Source: an uncultured Eubacteriales bacterium (lineage in GTDB: Bacteria > Bacillota > Clostridia > Oscillospirales > Oscillospiraceae). From it: a DNA stretch of 13,805 nt. Below are positions 1-6,703 of this stretch, one piece after another (the stretch's first letter is position 1; every line of letters starts with the position of its first letter). The notes below the pieces were generated by a model that was not told the origin of the DNA, did not search any database, and saw only the letters and a program-made list of their open reading frames with translations. The DNA lies in contig USMP01000006.1 in assembly GCA_900555795.1 (NCBI GenBank), positions 1 to 13,805 on the forward strand, written 5' to 3'. The position numbers and the translations under genes were made by a program.

Positions 1-607
1 GCAAATCCGCAGGGAAGCCGCCCTCAGGCTGACCGATGTTGCCAAGGAAGTAATCCACAACGGAATCGGGATAGGAAACCTCCGCCCCTTCTGTCATGAT
101 GTTATCCTTTGTCAGTCCGTTTTTAGACATGAAGATTGCCATATCGCCAACAACCTTAGAGGAGGGTGTTACCTTAACGATGTTGCCCAGAAGGTCATTC
201 GCATCCTTATACAGGTGCTTGATTTCCTCGAACTGGTCGGCGGAGCCCATTGCCTTAACCTGTGCCAGCAGGTTGGAATACTGACCGCCGGGGATTTCGT
301 ATTTATAGATTTCCGTATTGGGTGTCTTCATTTCACTTTCAAAGCCTGTGAAAATCTGACGCACGCCCTGATAATAATGGCTCAGCTCAATCAGCTGTTC
401 GGTATTCAGACCGGTATCTCTTTCTGTGCCCTTCAGCGCTTCCACAACAGCGTTCATGGAGGGCTGAGAGGTCAGAGAGGACATGGACTGGATTGCAAGG
501 TCAACAATATCCACGCCTGCCTCTGCCGCCATCAGAACGGTGCTGACACCGTTGCCTGTGGTATCGTGTGTATGCAGGTGCAGAGGAATGTGAAGTTCTT
601 TTTTCAG
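1..607 (-). CDS. pyc: Pyruvate carboxylase, internal fragment (carboxyltransferase and conserved carboxylase region)
   Basis: Read leftward, this is an open frame of about 200 residues running off the left edge. It begins near the metal-binding LHLHTHDT motif of the carboxyltransferase barrel. It continues through IVDLAIQSMSSLTSQPS, EIPGGQYSNL, KVTPSSKVVGDMAIFM and PDSVVDYF...GQPEGGFP, all hallmark stretches of pyruvate carboxylase. The SVV...GQPxGGFP ending fits pyruvate carboxylase better than the oxaloacetate decarboxylase alpha chain. The enzyme makes oxaloacetate from pyruvate with a biotin carrier; this piece transfers the carboxyl group. The biotin carboxylase part and the true start are missing, because the gene stops matching at about base 607, where the opposite strand becomes an M20 peptidase. 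The biotinyl domain would lie beyond base 1. Base composition is clearly lower in GC than in the following segment. Family is confident; the gene is broken at the right by a junction that is probably artificial. Confidence 0.88.
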   Translation of the reverse strand, partial: MKKELHIPLHLHTHDTTGNGVSTVLMAAEAGVDIVDLAIQSMSSLTSQPSMNAVVEALKGTERDTGLNTEQLIELSHYYQGVRQIFTGFESEMKTPNTEIYKYEIPGGQYSNLLAQVKAMGSADQFEEIKHLYKDANDLLGNIVKVTPSSKVVGDMAIFMSKNGLTKDNIMTEGAEVSYPDSVVDYFLGNIGQPEGGFPADL

Positions 608-610
608 CCC
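585..610. other. Left chimeric junction: antisense pyc joined to M20 gene
   Basis: Two unrelated genes on opposite strands are cut and joined here, both inside conserved domains. The shared stretch GTGAAGTTCTTTTTTCAG (590-607) reads VKFFFQ on the + strand, matching the M20 family, and LKKELH on the - strand, matching pyruvate carboxylase. Both readings are natural for their families, which is what an assembler joining two genomes at a short common k-mer would produce. Composition changes sharply across the point. A real rearrangement is possible but less likely. Confidence 0.75.
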
Positions 611-1405
611 GACGAGGAGGGGGACGGCGGCGCCGCCAGAATGATCGCCGGGGGGTGCATGGAGTCGCCGCACGTGGACGCGGCGTTCTGCTGCCATGTG
701 GAGAGTGGTATTCCCACGGGGACAGTGTCTCTCCGCTCCGGTCCGATCTGTGCCGCCTCCAACCCCTTTACCATTACCCTGCGGGGGCGGGGGTCCCACG
801 GGGCCAAGCCCCACCTGGGGGCCGATGTGATCGTGGCGGGGGCCCATCTGGTGACGGCCCTTCAGACCATCTCCAGCCGCCGCGCCTCCCCTACGGAGCC
901 GGTAGTAGTGACGGTGGGGGCCTTCCACGCCGGCAGAGCGGGAAATGTGCTGCCGGAGGAGGCGGTGCTTACCGGGATTCTCCGCACCATGGGCGGCCCC
1001 GCCCGGGAGCGTGTAAAGGAGGAACTGCGGGCCATTACGGCGGGGGTGGCCGCCGCCATGGGGGTGGAGGCCAGTGTCGCCATTGCCGAGAGTTACCCCG
1101 GGTGCCGAAATGACCGGGCCATGACGGACCTGGTGCGCCAGGCGGCTGAAAAAATTTTAGGCCCGGCGGGGGTACTGGAATTGGCGGAGCCCTCCATGGG
1201 TACGGATGACTTCGGCTATTTCAGCGACGCGGTTCCGGGCTGCTACTACTATGTGGGGGTGGGCAGCGGGGAAAAGGGCTGTACCTATCCCAACCACAAC
1301 CCCCGCTTTGCCGCTGATCCGGCGGCCCTGCCCCTGGCGGCCGCCATCCATACCCAGGTGGTGCTGGACTATTTCGCCGGCGCCGGCGGAGGGAAAAGCC
1401 TGTGA
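590..1405 (+). CDS. M20 family amidohydrolase/aminoacylase, C-terminal fragment
   Basis: About 271 residues of an M20/peptidase D family metal-dependent amidohydrolase, the group that cleaves N-acyl amino acids, aminobenzoyl-glutamate and similar amides in the cytoplasm. Visible motifs in order are QPDEEG with the catalytic glutamate; FCCHV with a metal-ligand histidine; the lid/dimerisation domain with GRGSHGAKPH, LQTISSRR and NVLPEEAVLTGILRT; then GTDDFGYF and YPNHNPRF with the last metal-ligand histidine. The usual protein is about 390 residues, so roughly the first 120 are missing, including the first metal-binding histidine and aspartate region. They are replaced at the left junction by antisense pyc. 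It ends in GTGA, overlapping the start of the S66 gene by four bases, so the two are translationally coupled. The substrate cannot be told from sequence. Confidence 0.87.
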   Translation: MKFFFQPDEEGDGGAARMIAGGCMESPHVDAAFCCHVESGIPTGTVSLRSGPICAASNPFTITLRGRGSHGAKPHLGADVIVAGAHLVTALQTISSRRASPTEPVVVTVGAFHAGRAGNVLPEEAVLTGILRTMGGPARERVKEELRAITAGVAAAMGVEASVAIAESYPGCRNDRAMTDLVRQAAEKILGPAGVLELAEPSMGTDDFGYFSDAVPGCYYYVGVGSGEKGCTYPNHNPRFAADPAALPLAAAIHTQVVLDYFAGAGGGKSL

Positions 1406-2325
1406 GGGCTCCGCCCCGGCTGAAGAGAGGGGACCGGGTGGCGCTGGTGGCCCCCTCGTCGCCTCTGGCGGCGGCGGAACCGGTGGAGGCCATTGCCGCC
1501 GCCGTGGAGCGGCTTGGCTTTTCCGTCCAGATCGGTGATTCCTGCCGGGGAGAGACGGCCTGCGGCTATGCGGCGGCACCGGCAGCTGTCAAGGCGGCGG
1601 ATATCAACGCCTTCTTTGCGGACCCGGCCATCCGGGCCATCTGGTGTGTCCGGGGCGGCAGTACCGCCTGGCAGGTTCTGCCCCTGCTGGACTACGGCCG
1701 GATTTGCCGCTGTCCCAAGGCCTTTCTTGGCTTCAGCGATGTCACCGCCCTGCACACCGCCATCCGCCAGCGCTGCGGCTTCATCACCTACCACAGCCCC
1801 ACCGCCAACCGTGCCTTGGCATGGGAGGAGGGAGACTTCTCCTGGAAAAGTCTCCGGGCGGCCCTGGAAATGGAGGGATGCCTCCCGGTGGAAAATCCGC
1901 CGGGGGAGCCGATTCGCCGCCTGCGGCCCGGCAGGGCCCGGGGGGAACTGACCGGCGGCAACCTGTCGCTGATTGCCGCCTCCATGGGCACCCCATGGCA
2001 GTTGGACGCCCGTGGGCGGATTCTTTTTTTAGAAGATGTGGGGGAGGATGTGTACGCCGTCCACCGCATGCTCAGCCAGTTGCGCTTCGCCGGGGTGCTG
2101 GACAGGGCCGCTGGGCTGGTGTTTGGGCCCTTTGCCGCGTGCCGCAACACATATCGGGCGGATTACGGTGTGGAGGAGCTGCTGAGAGATTTTTTCGCGG
2201 CGTATCCAAAGCCGGTACTGGGCAATGTGGCCTCCGCCCATGTGACGCCTATGGTCACGCTGCCGCTGGGGGCCATGTGTACCGTGGACGGGGATTGTGG
2301 CACTATGATGTTGGAACAGTTTTGA
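1402..2325 (+). CDS. S66 family LD-carboxypeptidase-like peptidase
   Basis: A 307-residue protein of the S66 family, which includes murein tetrapeptide LD-carboxypeptidase (peptidoglycan recycling) and the MccF proteins that inactivate microcin C-type nucleotide-peptides. The N-terminal part has the GDRVALVAPSSP opening and WCVRGG. The nucleophile is Ser112 in LGFSD, and the other triad candidates are Glu211 (LFLED) and His280 (SAHVTP, where most relatives have GH). The length is normal. I chose the GTG start at 1402 because GGAGGG lies eight bases upstream and the overlap with the M20 stop is the usual coupled arrangement. There is no signal peptide, so it acts in the cytoplasm. With the M20 amidohydrolase it forms a two-gene peptide/amide-cleaving unit that ends at the terminator downstream. 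Recycling of wall peptides or detoxification are both possible. Confidence 0.9.
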   Translation: MRAPPRLKRGDRVALVAPSSPLAAAEPVEAIAAAVERLGFSVQIGDSCRGETACGYAAAPAAVKAADINAFFADPAIRAIWCVRGGSTAWQVLPLLDYGRICRCPKAFLGFSDVTALHTAIRQRCGFITYHSPTANRALAWEEGDFSWKSLRAALEMEGCLPVENPPGEPIRRLRPGRARGELTGGNLSLIAASMGTPWQLDARGRILFLEDVGEDVYAVHRMLSQLRFAGVLDRAAGLVFGPFAACRNTYRADYGVEELLRDFFAAYPKPVLGNVASAHVTPMVTLPLGAMCTVDGDCGTMMLEQF

Positions 2326-2402
2326 GCCGCCGTGGGGGCTTGCCCGGCTGTTTGGCCCGTCCCCTGGGCAGAATAGCCCCATCTGCGGGGCAGAACAATC
2401 AG

Positions 2403-2436
2403 AAATCCGCCGCTCCCTGGGGAACGGCGGATTTTT
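2403..2436 (+). terminator. Rho-independent terminator after the M20-S66 unit
   Basis: A perfect 10-bp stem, AAATCCGCCG (2403-2412) with CGGCGGATTT (2425-2434), has a 12-base loop and runs directly into a five-T run (2432-2436). It lies about 80 bases after the S66 stop. A small GCCCC/GGGGC hairpin (2376-2391) precedes it. Confidence 0.85.
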
Positions 2437-2451
2437 CAGCTTGTCAAAAAA

Positions 2452-2581
2452 GCCTCGCAGAGTTCGCGTCCGCAGACGCGAAAAGAGTGCCAATCCGTTT
2501 TTTCCGGCGACATGTGCGTCGGGAAAAACACTTCTCGCGAAGCGAGCGTCGAATGGACCGCCACCGGCGGTCCACCGAGGC
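2452..2581 (+). other. Multi-hairpin non-coding element of unknown function
   Basis: Between the two terminators lies a densely paired stretch with no gene. A closing helix GCCTCG (2452-2457)/CGAGGC (2576-2581) encloses four hairpins: 2463-2470/2475-2482 (8 bp, perfect); 2497-2509/2517-2529 (13 bp with two G-U pairs, loop ACATGTG); 2534-2538/2542-2546 (5 bp); and 2555-2562/2566-2573 (8 bp, perfect, 3-base loop). The two wobble pairs work only in the + strand transcript, so if it is an RNA it is probably made rightward. It does not look like tRNA or any riboswitch class I recognise. A dispersed intergenic repeat or an unnamed structured RNA would both fit. Confidence 0.4.
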
Positions 2582-2607
2582 GCAGAGCGCAGCGCAGCCT
2601 TCTCAAA

Positions 2608-2652
2608 CGGGAGTGTTGCAGAATGAAAATTCTGCAACACTCCCGCTTTTTT
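2608..2652. terminator. Very strong hairpin terminator between converging genes
   Basis: A perfect 17-bp stem, CGGGAGTGTTGCAGAAT (2608-2624) with its exact complement (2629-2645), closes on a GAAA tetraloop of the GNRA type. In the rightward direction it is followed by C and six Ts (2647-2652). In the leftward direction it is followed by TTTGAG, so it could also end gntR transcription, whose stop codon is only 15 bases away. It therefore probably serves both converging units. Confidence 0.85.
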
Positions 2653-2666
2653 GCGTACAAAGGGGC

Positions 2667-3395
2667 TTACGAGTCGATAATCAGGGAGAGGACGCGGGCG
2701 CAGGTGTCGGCGTCCCGGTCCGTCAGGCTGTCATACAGGGACAGCCAGCGCTTGGACCACACATTGACCCCGTCTGGATCCCGGTCCTGGAGCCGCCTGG
2801 AGGCGTTAAGCTGCATGTGGCGCTTCATAGGCTCCCGGGCCAGAGAACAGGCGTATACCATGAGATCGTTGTGGGTCATGGCGCAGAGGGCCATATGCAG
2901 ATCGGCGGAGGTGTCCACTGTTTTGAGAAAGTAGTCCTGCGCCTGCGCCGGGTCGCTGTCCGCCAGCGCGTAGTGCTGCCGCAGTTCCTCCTGAAAACGG
3001 AGGCACAGCTTGTGAAAGTGCTCCAGTTCCGCCTCCGTCCGGCGCTCCACCGCCATCTCCACGCAGGACAGTTCCAGTGCCAGACGGTATTCCACCACAT
3101 CCTGAACCGTTTTGCTGTTGACATAAAACTCAGACAGTTCGGAAATCTGGGCACTGAGATCGAAATCCTTCACATAGGTTCCGTCCCCTACCCGGATATC
3201 CAGCAGACCCAGGGCGTGGAGCCGCTGCAGGGCAATGCGGACGGTCAGCCGGTTGACGCCAAAGTTTTCCGCCAGTTCCACCTCGGGCGGGATCTTATTT
3301 CCCGCAGGCCAGGTGCCCCCCGCGATCAGTGCCTTGACCTTGTCGCACACCAGGTCGGCGGCGGATATTTTTTTAATTTTAAAATCAGAGTGCAT
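2667..3395 (-). CDS. GntR family transcriptional regulator, FadR/FCD subfamily
   Basis: A 242-residue DNA-binding regulator. Residues about 10-76 form the GntR winged helix: IPPEVELAENFGVNRLTVRIALQRL is the helix-turn-helix and VGDGTYV the wing. Residues about 95-235 form an all-helical FCD effector domain (VEYRLALELSCVEMAVERR, then DLHMALCAMTHN). In many FCD proteins an aspartate and three histidines bind a metal. Here His167 is present, but the aspartate four residues before it is Ser163, and the C-terminal positions that usually carry histidines read KRWLSLYD and LSLIID. The effector may therefore bind without the usual metal site. The start is supported by GAGG at 3404-3401, five bases upstream. 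It faces the esterase-transporter pair across a 215-base gap and is its likely regulator, probably also of itself. The ligand is unknown. Confidence 0.88.
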   Translation of the reverse strand: MHSDFKIKKISAADLVCDKVKALIAGGTWPAGNKIPPEVELAENFGVNRLTVRIALQRLHALGLLDIRVGDGTYVKDFDLSAQISELSEFYVNSKTVQDVVEYRLALELSCVEMAVERRTEAELEHFHKLCLRFQEELRQHYALADSDPAQAQDYFLKTVDTSADLHMALCAMTHNDLMVYACSLAREPMKRHMQLNASRRLQDRDPDGVNVWSKRWLSLYDSLTDRDADTCARVLSLIIDS

Positions 3396-3438
3396 AGCGA
3401 CCTCGTTGATAGCTGGTGGTGGTGTGTTTCTTTTCTCT

Positions 3439-3467
3439 AGTCTAACCAGTTTTCAGCCCCTTGTCAA
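3439..3467 (-). promoter_or_regulatory. gntR promoter
   Basis: On the - strand, TTGACA (3467-3462) is followed after exactly 17 bases by TAGACT (3444-3439). The predicted transcript would start near 3432, about 37 bases before the gntR start codon. The -35 box matches the consensus fully; the -10 box matches four of six. Confidence 0.55.
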
Positions 3468-3470
3468 GGG
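3458..3470. promoter_or_regulatory. Candidate operator: palindrome CCCTTGTCAAGGG
   Basis: A perfect 6-1-6 palindrome whose centre is the -35 box of the predicted gntR promoter, and which also lies upstream of the divergent esterase promoter. Binding here would block gntR transcription, so autorepression is the simplest reading. The sequence does not match the TGGT-N-ACCA type known for some FCD regulators, so assignment to this regulator is inference. Confidence 0.4.
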
Positions 3471-3535
3471 CGCGTCGGCATTTTGCACAAAAACAAAATA
3501 GGATTTTTGCGATTTTGTAGATTTATAAAAAATAA

Positions 3536-3564
3536 TTGACATTCTGCAGCAGAGCGTGTAGTAT
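3536..3564 (+). promoter_or_regulatory. Promoter of the esterase-transporter operon
   Basis: TTGACA (3536-3541) is followed after 17 bases by TAGTAT (3559-3564). It lies in an AT-rich stretch unlike the GC-rich genes around it, 46 bases before the esterase start codon. A TATAAA at 3562-3567 overlaps but would give a 20-base spacer. Confidence 0.65.
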
Positions 3565-3610
3565 AAACAGCGAAAGAGCGAACAATTAACTCAATGTAAG
3601 GAGACGAACC

Positions 3611-4978
3611 ATGGAACCGATTATAAAACTTCCCACCGGTCGGATCAAGGGGTGCCTGCGGGAGGGTGTTCTGCAGTTTCACGGCATCCCATACGCCAAG
3701 CCTCCGGTGGGGGAGATGCGCTTCCGCCTGCCGGAGCCGCCGGAGCCCTGGGAGGGAATATATGACGCGACCTACCGCCGTCCGGTGGCGCCCCAGGGAA
3801 CATCTGATCTGGACCTGCCCATGGGACCTGTGACGCTGCCCACCAGCGAGGACTGCCTGACTTTGGCGGTCAGCACCCCGTCCCTGGAGGGGCGGCTGCC
3901 GGTGGCGGTGTGGATCCACGGCGGCGCCAACTGCTACTGCGGCGGGGATTTGCCCTGGTACGACGGGGCGTCCCTGGCGCGGCGAGGCAATCTGGTGGAG
4001 GTCAACCTGAACTTCCGGCTGGGCCCGCTGGGCTTTCTCTGCTGCCCCGGGGTAAACGAGGAGAACCTGTCCATTGCGGATCGGATGCTGGCCCTGCGGT
4101 GGGTTCATGAGAACATCGCCCGCTTTGGCGGCGATCCCCATCGGGTGACGCTCTTTGGCCAGTCCGCTGGCGGCAACGCCATTGCCCATATCCTCTCCCG
4201 GCCTGATTCCCAGGGGCTTTTTCAGCAGGTGGTTTTGGAGAGTCCCTCCCTGGGGCGGGGAAACCACACCCGGCAGGACGCCTTTGAGGTGGGGACGGCA
4301 GTGCTGCGGGAGATGGGGATTGACCCGGAAGGGGCGGATATCCTCCGCTTGGCCCAGGAAAAGCCGGTGGAGGAGATCCTGGCCGCTGCAGACCGGGTGC
4401 AGCCAATACTGGGCGCCAAGCACCAGGGCATGCTGTTTAAGCCGGTGATGGACGCGTGGCATACGCCGGAGCAGACGGCCGCCGCAGCAGCAGCGGAGGC
4501 GGTGCGCCGGGGGCTGCGGGTGATGATCGGCATGACAAGAGACGAGATCCACGCCTTTGTACTGGAGCGGGATCCGGACACGCTGACCCGGCTGCGGCAG
4601 GGCCAGCGCCAGCGCTACGACAGGCCCGGCTTCTGGTTTGCCATGGCCGCCGCCCGGGGGGGCTGTCCGGTGTGGAAATACCGCTTTGACTGGAGCGCCC
4701 CGGAATCCCCCTTTGACGCCTGCCACTGTCTGGAACTGCCCTTCCTGTTCGGGAATCTGGACGCCTGGGACGCGCCTATGCTGAAGGGGGCCTCCCGGGA
4801 GGAGATGGAGCGGCTGCGGGACACCATACAGGATTTCTGGTGCCGGTTCTTCCGCTTTGAGGACCTGGAGAGCGGGGAATGGCCCCGGTACACGGCCCAG
4901 TCGCCGCTGCTGAAATGCTTCGATAATCAGGGAAACCCCCTGCTCACCGACCCGGAAGCCCTGGAAGCCGGGAAATAA
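3611..4978 (+). CDS. Type B carboxylesterase family protein (alpha/beta hydrolase)
   Basis: A 455-residue member of the carboxylesterase type B (para-nitrobenzyl esterase-like) family, which hydrolyses carboxylic esters and sometimes amides. Motifs in order: FHGIPYAKPPVGEMRF (23-38); the EDCLTL signature (80-85); WIHGGA (101-106), forming the oxyanion hole; ENIARFGGDPHRVTLFGQSAGG (167-188) with nucleophile Ser185; the likely acid residue Glu312 (GMTRDE); and His372 (ACHCLELPFLFG). The triad is complete, so the enzyme should be active. It is slightly short for the family (usually about 480-500), with a reduced middle lid region. There is no signal peptide, so it is cytoplasmic. AAGGAG (3598-3603) sits seven bases before the ATG. 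The membrane carrier follows 34 bases after the stop, probably on the same transcript, suggesting that the carrier brings in the substrate or exports the product. Confidence 0.92.
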   Translation: MEPIIKLPTGRIKGCLREGVLQFHGIPYAKPPVGEMRFRLPEPPEPWEGIYDATYRRPVAPQGTSDLDLPMGPVTLPTSEDCLTLAVSTPSLEGRLPVAVWIHGGANCYCGGDLPWYDGASLARRGNLVEVNLNFRLGPLGFLCCPGVNEENLSIADRMLALRWVHENIARFGGDPHRVTLFGQSAGGNAIAHILSRPDSQGLFQQVVLESPSLGRGNHTRQDAFEVGTAVLREMGIDPEGADILRLAQEKPVEEILAAADRVQPILGAKHQGMLFKPVMDAWHTPEQTAAAAAAEAVRRGLRVMIGMTRDEIHAFVLERDPDTLTRLRQGQRQRYDRPGFWFAMAAARGGCPVWKYRFDWSAPESPFDACHCLELPFLFGNLDAWDAPMLKGASREEMERLRDTIQDFWCRFFRFEDLESGEWPRYTAQSPLLKCFDNQGNPLLTDPEALEAGK

Positions 4979-5012
4979 ACAAAATTAAGGGAAAAATAAG
5001 GAGAGAGAACCT

Positions 5013-6401
5013 ATGAAACAGGAACGCAAATGGAAACTGGCATTTCCCCATGTGATGGTGCTGCTGGTGCTGCTGGTACTGGTCAGCTGCCTGCTGACGT
5101 ACATTGTGCCGGCGGGCCAGTATCAGTACGACGAAAATGGCTACGTCATCGCGGACTCCTTCCAGTATGTGGAAAACACCCCTGTCAGCCCCTGGGACGC
5201 GGTGCTCAAGCTCACCTCCTCCATTGCCGCCATGGGTACCACCTATGCCCTTCTCTTTGTGCTGGGCGGCATGGTCAGTGTGATGATCTCCTCCGGCTCG
5301 GTGGAGAACATCGTGGATTTCTCCATCTTCAAGCTGCAGGATAAGAGCCTGAAGGTGCTGATTCCCTGTATCTCCGTCATGATGTCCCTGCTGGGGGGCC
5401 TGGCGGGCAACGACGCCCTCATCACCTTTGTGGCCTGCGGCATGCTGCTGGCCCGGCGCACCAGGCTGGACCGCATTGCCGGCATGGCGATCTTCTATCT
5501 GCCCTACATCACCGCCCAGGCCATTGGGCCTACCGTGCTTATGATCCTCACGTGCCAGGAGATGGCGGGCATCCCCGCCGTATCCGGCCTCAGCGTGCGG
5601 GTTGTGATCTGGATCATCTTCACCGCCTTCGCCGCTTTCTACAATACCCGCTACGCCCTGCGGATTGCCCGGGACCCCTCCCGCAGCATCAACGGGGAGA
5701 TCCTCTCCATGCCGGAGGGGGAGACGGTGGACACCAATCAGCCCGTGAAGCTGAAGGCGGCCTCTGTCCTGGCCATCGTCATGATGATCCTGCCCTTCGT
5801 AATCTACGCCATGGGCTCCTCCGCCTATGGCTGGGGCTTTGACTGGCTGATCGGCATCGGCTTTGTTACTGCCGTGCTGCTGGGCGTGGTGTTCCGCTTC
5901 ACCCCCAACGACTGGGCCAGGCGCTTCTGCAAGGGCGCCGCGGAGATGGGGCCGGTGTGCCTGCTCATCGGCTTTTCCAAGCTGATCAGCACAGTCCTGG
6001 CCGACGGACAGGTCATCAACACCATCGCCCACGCCGCTTTGACGGTGATTCAGAGCCTGGGCTCCTCCTTCTCCGCCATCGGCATGTTTATCTTCACCAC
6101 CCTCTTCAATCTGATGATGCCCTCCGGCCCGGCGAAGGTGCCCATCCTGATGCCCCTCTTCACCCCCGTGGCGGATGTGCTGGGCATTACCCGCCAGGTG
6201 CTGTGCACCTGCTACCAGCTGGGCGACGGCCTGACCAACTTCCTGACCCCCGTCTCCTCCGTGCTGGCCACCGGCCTCATCCTCTCCGAGACCCGGTACT
6301 CCAAGTGGCTGAAGTATGCCGTCCCCTACGCCCTGATTCTGATCGCATTCTCCGGCCTGTGCATCTTCCTGCTCCAGTCCTTCGGCTGGACCGGCGTGTA
6401 A
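5013..6401 (+). CDS. YfcC/DcuC-type (ion transporter superfamily) membrane carrier
   Basis: A 462-residue integral membrane protein with roughly a dozen hydrophobic segments, the first at about residues 12-33, ending in the YIVPAGQY motif typical of the YfcC family. Two family signatures stand out: the GGLAGNDALITFVACGMLLARR region (128-149) in the first half, and FNLMMPSGPAKVPILMPLF (365-383) with TRQVLCTCYQLGDGLTNFLTPVSS (393-416) in the second half, which carry the substrate/ion-binding hairpin loops. Relatives are annotated as C4-dicarboxylate or basic amino acid carriers, but the substrate here is not known. A hydrophilic loop (about 218-248) separates the halves. AAGGAG (4998-5003) lies nine bases before the start. 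It shares the operon of the esterase and is followed by the separate glycine operon promoter; no clear terminator lies between. Confidence 0.85.
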   Translation: MKQERKWKLAFPHVMVLLVLLVLVSCLLTYIVPAGQYQYDENGYVIADSFQYVENTPVSPWDAVLKLTSSIAAMGTTYALLFVLGGMVSVMISSGSVENIVDFSIFKLQDKSLKVLIPCISVMMSLLGGLAGNDALITFVACGMLLARRTRLDRIAGMAIFYLPYITAQAIGPTVLMILTCQEMAGIPAVSGLSVRVVIWIIFTAFAAFYNTRYALRIARDPSRSINGEILSMPEGETVDTNQPVKLKAASVLAIVMMILPFVIYAMGSSAYGWGFDWLIGIGFVTAVLLGVVFRFTPNDWARRFCKGAAEMGPVCLLIGFSKLISTVLADGQVINTIAHAALTVIQSLGSSFSAIGMFIFTTLFNLMMPSGPAKVPILMPLFTPVADVLGITRQVLCTCYQLGDGLTNFLTPVSSVLATGLILSETRYSKWLKYAVPYALILIAFSGLCIFLLQSFGWTGV

Positions 6402-6425
6402 ATCCTTTCGCCCGGTAAAATTTTC

Positions 6426-6455
6426 TTGACAAGGGCGCCGTGGGCGTGATAGCAT
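6426..6455 (+). promoter_or_regulatory. Promoter of the glycine cleavage operon
   Basis: TTGACA (6426-6431) and TAGCAT (6450-6455) are separated by 18 bases, starting 24 bases after the transporter stop codon. A start site near 6462 would give a leader of about 330 bases that contains the whole glycine riboswitch. Confidence 0.6.
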
Positions 6456-6469
6456 GAACCCATAGAAGA

Positions 6470-6482
6470 CCAGCCCGGCTGG
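6470..6482. promoter_or_regulatory. Palindrome CCAGCC-C-GGCTGG near the transcription start
   Basis: A perfect 6-1-6 palindrome just downstream of the predicted start site of the gcv transcript and upstream of the riboswitch. With a one-base centre it cannot fold into the full hairpin, so it looks more like a protein site than an RNA element. No binding protein can be named. Confidence 0.3.
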
Positions 6483-6504
6483 ACTGGCAGACAACTGAAT
6501 CAGG

Positions 6505-6703
6505 AATCGGATGAGTGGTTCGGGAGAGACCGCGCACCTAGCGGCGGCGCCGAAGGGGAATGCAAAAACTCTCAGGCAAAAGGGCCGGACCATGACGATG
6601 CTCCGAAAAGTGCGGTGGCTATGGCCGCACACCGAAGGTGCAACTCCCGCGGCGAGACCAGGAACGGCTGTGGCGGGGAATCTCTCAGGTATGGAACGGA
6701 GGC
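6505..6703 (+). promoter_or_regulatory. Tandem glycine riboswitch (two aptamers with kink-turn linker)
   Basis: Aptamer 1 (6517-6591) shows the class pattern: P1 helix GGTTC/GGACC, GGGAGAGAC, GCCGAAGGGG, then ACTCTCAGGCAAAAGG. Aptamer 2 (6601-6701) shows P1 CTCCG/CGGAG, ACACCGAAGGTGCAA, then ATCTCTCAGGTATGGAAC. The leader ATCG (6506-6509) pairs with CGAT (6596-6599) in the linker, with GATGA and TGA alongside, matching the leader-linker kink-turn known for tandem glycine riboswitches. Aptamer 2 has GAAAAG where most have GAGAG, and a long P3 arm. Its P1 3' strand overlaps the first two bases of the terminator stem, so glycine binding would favour read-through. It is followed by glycine-consuming genes, consistent with an ON switch. 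Confidence 0.93.

Noticed and set aside
215..589. An N-terminal extension of the M20 protein encoded on the + strand
   Set aside because: These bases are antisense to well-matched pyruvate carboxylase; the + strand translation has no M20 features, not even the HxCGHD-type motif.
1644..3440. A 598-codon + strand open frame running across S66, the intergenic hairpins and antisense gntR
   Set aside because: It overlaps two clear genes in other frames and two terminators, and its translation has no coherent domain.
3493..3518. Inverted repeat ACAAAAT-N12-ATTTTGT upstream of the esterase promoter
   Set aside because: It lies in a very AT-rich stretch where 7-base matches arise easily; too weak to call an operator.
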